DNA from: Emergomyces orientalis
Taxonomy: Eukaryota; Ascomycota; Eurotiomycetes; Onygenales; Ajellomycetaceae
Assembly (NCBI GenBank): GCA_002110485.1
Contig: MOWL01000004.1
Coordinates: 558,001-622,000 of the forward strand
DNA: 64,000 nucleotides
Direction: 5' to 3'
The translations under genes were made by a program, and so were the position numbers. Below the pieces are notes generated by a model, which was not told the origin of the DNA, did no database searches, and saw only the letters and a program-made list of their open reading frames with translations. Shown here one piece after another: positions 59,501 to 64,000 of the stretch. Position 1 is the first letter of the stretch. Every line of letters starts with the position of its first letter.

Positions 59501-60209
59501 ATGGGATGTATTTTAACAACTTATCCAAATGGGGAGGGAGAGTTGGTCAAGGAAGACATGAAAACACCAAATGAAGGTATATTTCCAACCTTGCCGTGAA
59601 ACCATCCAAGAACGCAACCTTCGTGACCCTCATCTTGTCATGTTAACAGTCATTCATAGGTAAAACAGGTTTCTTTGTAGGAGTAAAGAGACATGATCTT
59701 TTTCTGAATAGAAATATGTATAAGTAGATGTATAGACATTAAACAGGAGAAAGAAAAATGGGAGTGGAGGCTTGGTGCAGAGACGAGGGTAGAGAGAGGC
59801 TTGAGAAGAAAAATTCAAGCGTGATGAAAATCAAGCAATGGATATAAACGTTATCAAAGTTGTTCGCCCTTTTCTAATCGCAGGGCGGGAAACCGGCCAG
59901 AATCCCGATTGGGAGGCGGTTGAACAGCCATTTCCCCTAGGGTTAACCAGCAATCAATAGAAGGCAACGGGTGTTTAACCGCGTGCCAAGTCAAAAAAAA
60001 AAAAAAAAAGGAAAAGGAAAGGAAAAGGAAAAGGGATAGCAAAACGTGGCACAGGTCATCGCTCATCATGAACGAAACAATAAAGAAAAAAGAGAGACAG
60101 GAGGGGCTAAATAAGAAACCGGAAAATAAAATAAAATAAAAGGTACACCTGAAAACTCCAAGCAATAAAAGAAAAAAAACATAAAGAAACGTCCAACAAA
60201 ACATAACGC
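53531..60209. other. Gene-poor 6.7-kb block with unassigned ORF fragments
   Basis: I could not build a convincing gene here. The most protein-like fragments are on the minus strand: 58402-58767 extended upstream to about 58830 (AYIDIFPGYNMVPPLMPASH, then FANILLLDGLRAAYLSGSGQ), 58059-58322 (NHVPLVGLSRIQQMLHGSVD) and 57403-57720. Others are 56769-57230 (+), 56054-56473 (-) and 55624-55938 (-). They do not splice together cleanly, so they may be relics of a degraded gene or chance ORFs. The left part (53.6-55.6 kb) is AT-rich and featureless apart from a T-rich stretch near 54610. Confidence 0.35.
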
Positions 60210-61110
60210 TCAAACCACAGAGACATTCCACGAAGCTCCATACCCATTATACCCCACCCCACGCAGATTCCACGGCGACATCTCCTGCTGTGTATTCCCA
60301 CCCGCATCCGTCGCGCGACTGTAGATGGTCTTATTGCTTCCCTTCTCCACATCCACCTCCGCCCTCCACAACACCCAACTCCACTTACTCTTCGTCTTAT
60401 TAAAACTACCCCTACCATCATTCAACTCAGCATCAACCCACGTCTTCCCGCCGTCGGCCGAAACCTCAACGCGCGTCACGGGGCCCTCTGCGCCAAACGG
60501 GACGGCAAACCCTTTTACTTCCAGCTTACCAGAGGAAGGGAGGGTGACCGTCTCGTCGTCGTTGGGCACGGCGACGACGGAGTTGACGGGCATGCATTGG
60601 ATGGAGGGCATCTTGGCCCAGTAGTTCTCTGCGATTTCCCAGGTGGTGACTTCTGGTGGTAGGATCTTGTAGTCGTGCTGTTGGTAGAAGCTTGGGGATT
60701 CGTGGGGCCCGACGGAGATGGTGTCGAGCCATTTTACCCAGCGGGCGCCGGCGACGCCTGGGGCGACGACGCGGACTGGGTAGCCATAGGCGGGTTGGAG
60801 GGGTTTGCCGTTCATCTAGAGGATTTCATTTTGAGTTAAAAATATACTAAATTGTTTTGCAAAGGGGAGAAAGAAAGAACTCTTAGAGAGAAAAGGAGAG
60901 AAAACCAGTCTCACCTCCAGGGCTAGAATCACCTCCCGATCAACCGCCATAGCTCTCCACAACTCAATGCTGCCGCCGTAGTAACTGTCATCCTCACACT
61001 GAAGCTGGTCGCATGTAAAGGAAACATGCATCTCCGGCTCCTGCTTGCCAGCACCGCCATGGCCATTGGCCCCATTAGCCATCCCGTTGCCGTTACTAGT
61101 ATTGTCATTG

Positions 61111-61143
<33 letters not shown>

Positions 61144-61886
61144 GTATGATATCCCCTCACGCCAGCCTTAATCAGCACATCGCGCAGCCTAGGCCCTCTC
61201 CACGAGCAATTCATAACGGCACCATCCATCCAATCCAGCCCCACAACCTCCTTGAGCTTGGTGCGCATGGTATGGCGGCGGTTCCCTGCACACTGGAGGG
61301 CTGTTAGCACCTCATGCTGCGGGAAGTCATGGAGCAGTTGGTCAATGGACAGCTGGAGCGGGTTGGCTACGTCTCCACCGACAGAGACGACATGAGTGGC
61401 TGCGTCCAAATCTGGGATGGCGCTGTGGTTGCGATTGAAGGCATCTGGGGTTGGGGTGACGAAGCTGAGTGGTTCGATAGGGAGAAAATAACCTTGTTAG
61501 CTGGGCCGGTCAAAGAAATATTGTAAACATGGATGGTGAGTGGTGATGGTAGTAGTGGGTGAGGTGATGCGCCACAGAAAGCACGCAATCGGAGCTAAGC
61601 ATGGCAAGGGTCCCCCCAAGCACAAACGGAGTGAAAATATAAAGAGGATTTCCTTACCTCGATACCAGCTCGTGCAGGGGAGCCTCGCGGTTCAGGGGCT
61701 TCTCAAGCACTGGATCAGACTTCTAGAAGGCTGTTAGAAGATGTTGATCCGCGATAGGGCTGAGGATGCTGGTGCTGGTGGATGGATGTTGGATGTTGGA
61801 TGATGGATGATGTTGGGTCCAACACAGCACACAACAGCACCACACCAAACCAAATACTGGAGGGGGGCCAAACTTACTGAAATCAT
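60210..61886 (-). CDS. Sulfite oxidase-type molybdopterin enzyme
   Basis: Four exons: 61886-61878 (9 nt, MIS), 61722-61658, 61464-60915 and 60815-60210, giving 409 aa. The junctions restore LNREAPLHELVSSFVTPTPD and keep frame throughout; the 9-nt first coding exon is the least certain part. This is the eukaryotic molybdopterin fold without a heme domain. NRNHSAIPDLD opens the domain, and ALQCAGNRR carries the molybdenum-ligand cysteine Cys83. YGYPVRVVAPGVAGARWVKW and the dimerisation domain from about 300 (VEVSADGGKTWVDAEL) follow. Sulfite oxidases convert sulfite to sulfate. An Asn-rich and Gly-rich insertion (about 135-170) is encoded by an AAT microsatellite. The enzyme appears intact. Confidence 0.88.
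61107..61142 (-). repeat. In-frame asparagine-coding microsatellite
   Basis: Eleven or so ATT units on the plus strand, read as AAT asparagine codons in the sulfite oxidase gene. Length variation between strains is likely. Confidence 0.85.
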
Positions 61887-62993
61887 CGTCGCAATAATAT
61901 TCTCAGCTCGTATTTTTTTCTTTCTTTCTCCTTTGTCTGTTTCCTTGGGTCTTGCTATAATCCTTTCGCTATTAACTGCACAGGTATATGTCTCTCCTTT
62001 GTTGGAATCTTAACTAAACCACGGCGAGAAACAAAGGGGGGGTATTTAGACGAAATAAACTCAGCGCGGGATTTCGGCCGAAAGGCTTATTTTTGCTGGT
62101 GAGATAGAAATAGAAAAATATGAACGCAAAATCCAATGCAGAAGCACACAATATCGCTTACGGAATCGCAACAAGGGGTATTGGTACTCTTTAATTTGCG
62201 CAATGTCAGTCGTCATGGATTCTTGTGTTGTTCTGTGGCGTTGGAGATGCCTCTTTTTTTTTTTCCTTTCTCTCTCTATCTTCCTCTCTCTCCCTGCTGC
62301 CCCTCACGGTTATAGACGGCGGATCCTCTATCGGTATATCGATAATCTGCCAACATTGAGACAGTGCGTATCGGAGGAACCGGAGAAAACACGGCGTCTG
62401 GCATTTAAACTACATTTAAAGGATACGCCGTGGAGACAGGTAAAACCATCCATGTGTCAGAAATGAATATCTAAAAAAATAAATATTGATGCGTCAGGCT
62501 ACTACGATAACCGCAAAGAACGTTCCATATTTCATCCATTTTTTTCATTTGCCAATCATAAAATCTCCTATCGTACAAACATTCAAACACCTAGAAGTAC
62601 AGGACAATGCATCCTAAATCTACATATCAGTACATCCATCCGTAAAATGAGTCGGGATTCTCTTCTCTCTCCCCCTCCCCACACCCGCAAAAATGGTATC
62701 AGAAACGCATCCATCGCCACCCTCCCCCATCGGTTCTTATCGTCCCCCCCCCCCCCCAAAAGAAAAAAATGACGAAACGTAGCCCTTAAAATCCCAAGCA
62801 AAAACAAAAACGAATATAAATAAATAAATAAATAAATAGCAACACCCGTAAATGCACACAAAAACAACCCTCTAAGCATCAAAAGCAAGATTATCCCAGC
62901 CCAAAACGCCCCCCAAAAAGAAATTCCAAGAAACAAACAAAAACACGACCTCCCCTCCCCTCAAAAATATAAAAAAATAAGAAACCACCCTTC
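61887..62993. other. Intergenic between sulfite oxidase and TIM22
   Basis: Upstream region of sulfite oxidase and 3' flank of TIM22. It has CT-rich tracts near 62245-62300 and a 14-base C run at 62744-62757. The ORF at 62583-62936 (-) translates A/C-rich low-complexity sequence and is not supported. Confidence 0.5.
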
Positions 62994-63812
62994 CTAATCC
63001 GACGGCTGCCTCATCCACGCATCAATCGCCGCACTGAACGCCGCAAACCCAGCACACCCCAACATCGCCGCCTGTGGCCCCGCCTTGGCCCCCAAGACAC
63101 CGCCCGTAATACACCCGGCCGCGACCCCATTCGCCAAATCATTTTTCGCCCGCAACCCTTCAATACAGCACTCCGTCCCGCTGAAAATGGCGCCGACGAG
63201 GGCGAAGTTTTTGGCGGAGCTGTAGGAGCGGCTGCCCATGTCTTTGAAGCCGCGCCGGAGCTGTTCGCGGACGGGGAGGGTGGAGAGTTCGCGGCCTTGT
63301 GGGGTTAGGGGGGTGTCGTAGGACATCTGTATGGGGGTTGAATGTTTTAGTTGATTTGTGGATGGTTTGTGGATGGTTTGTGGATGGTTGTGGATGGTTG
63401 TGGATGGTTAATTAACGTACACTGCTCATGAATAGACCGAAAGCACCTCCGAGCGCGAAACCCATGCCGCCCGCCATGACGGATTTGACGGGGCAGGATT
63501 CCATTGCCGCTTGGATCTATCGTAATCCACCAGTCAGTTAATTAGCTCAGATAGTTAGCCCTCTATATACACGCACCCCCATGTCCGCAGCCACATTCTA
63601 CGAACCCGATGCCAGAATATATATCAAAGGTTTTCGGAAAACAAAAACAAAACAAATAGAGGGGAGGTAAGATTCAAAATCCTACTCACGGTCTTCACCA
63701 TCGCCGCCTCCTGATCATTCATCCCTGCCGTACTAGCTCCTCCAATGCCCATTCCCGCTGCCACCGACGAGGCGGCCGCGGAGCTACTGCCGCCGAAGCC
63801 TGGGAAATTCAT
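62994..63812 (-). CDS. TIM22: TIM22, mitochondrial inner membrane translocase subunit
   Basis: Channel subunit of the TIM22 complex, which inserts carrier proteins into the mitochondrial inner membrane. Exons 63812-63690, 63516-63421 and 63326-62994 join in phase 0 at both introns, giving 183 aa, the normal size. A Gly/Ser/Ala-rich N-terminus precedes the first membrane segment, ESCPVKSVMAGGMGFALGGA in exon 2. NFALVGAIFSGTECCIEGLR, then NGVAAGCITGGVLGAKAGPQ and a last hydrophobic segment in exon 3 complete the Tim17/22/23 fold. The conserved cysteines in SCP and ECC, thought to form the family's disulfide, are present. The second intron is largely made of a short tandem repeat. Confidence 0.94.
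63359..63410. repeat. Minisatellite (GTGGATGGTTT) in a TIM22 intron
   Basis: About five units of 10-11 bp, GTGGATGGTTT shortening to GTGGATGGTT, fill more than half of the 94-bp second intron. Confidence 0.85.
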
Positions 63813-64000
63813 CGTGTCTGACTGAACGGGAAAAGGTATTTGTGTGTATGTAACCCCCGGTGGAACCTAGGAGGGGGGGTTTTTGACAGTGTTTATCCTC
63901 CCGTCACAGGGTTTCTTTTGGAAAGCTTCGTGGTTCTCTTCGGGGCCGGTGCTGGTCCTCGTAGCTCTCGAGGAAGACTGGGACGAGGTAGATTGTATGG
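63813..64000. promoter_or_regulatory. Upstream region of TIM22 (partial)
   Basis: The last 188 bases lie upstream of the TIM22 start and are cut by the window edge. No ORF is evident. Confidence 0.4.

Noticed and set aside
1..64000. tRNA, rRNA, CRISPR array or biosynthetic gene cluster
   Set aside because: I saw no tRNA-like T-loop box with a matching acceptor stem, no rRNA-like sequence, no spaced direct-repeat array, and no backbone synthase next to the SDR genes.

Overview
The window is nuclear DNA of a filamentous ascomycete. Genes are split by short introns (59 to 155 bp) with GT/AG ends, and several carry CTAAC-type branch sites. Intergenic DNA is AT-rich and full of homopolymers and microsatellites, and the proteins have ascomycete-specific architectures. 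The gene set (FMP52, a DUF3425-type bZIP, DUF3431, an MCY1-like cysteine synthase), the asparagine runs and the dispersed intergenic word TACTCCGTA point to Eurotiomycetes. Onygenales (the Ajellomycetaceae side) is my best guess, but that is inference and not proven by the sequence.

Layout. 1.6-1.9 kb: a small secreted six-cysteine, knottin-like protein (+). 4.4-7.0 kb: a TRK-type potassium transporter (+). 7.0-10.8 kb: gene-poor. 10.8-12.1 kb: a short-chain dehydrogenase (+). 13.9-15.3 kb: an RmlD/MAT2B-like NAD(P)-binding protein with a 20-nt exon (+). 17.1-20.1 kb: a large disordered RA-PH adaptor (+). 22.2-23.4 kb: a DUF3431 type II membrane protein (-). 25.9-27.2 kb: a cysteine-rich single-pass surface protein (+). 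28.8-29.9 kb: a decayed gene (+). 31.0-32.1 kb: a PPxY-containing protein interrupted by one in-frame TAG (-). 34.7-36.5 kb: an F-box protein (+). 39.7-41.9 kb: an NRP1-like RNA-binding protein (+). 44.3-48.1 kb: condensin subunit 3 (-), divergent from an MCY1-like cysteine synthase (48.8-50.0 kb, +). 50.9-52.2 kb: a bZIP/DUF3425 factor (-). 52.8-53.5 kb: FMP52 (-). 53.5-60.2 kb: a gene-poor block with unassigned ORF fragments. 60.2-61.9 kb: sulfite oxidase (-). 63.0-63.8 kb: TIM22 (-).

These are mostly independent housekeeping genes and not a metabolic cluster. Two sulfur-related enzymes (cysteine synthase-like and sulfite oxidase) and three mitochondrial or presumed mitochondrial proteins (MCY1-like, FMP52, TIM22) fall in the right-hand third, but nothing shows that they are co-regulated. 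The promoter shared by condensin subunit 3 and the cysteine synthase-like gene has two TCACGTGA palindromes and two TGACGTCG sites. I found no recognisable intact transposon, tRNA, rRNA or CRISPR array. All exon junctions were worked out by eye from splice consensus and reading-frame continuity, so boundaries (starts especially) should be treated as models.
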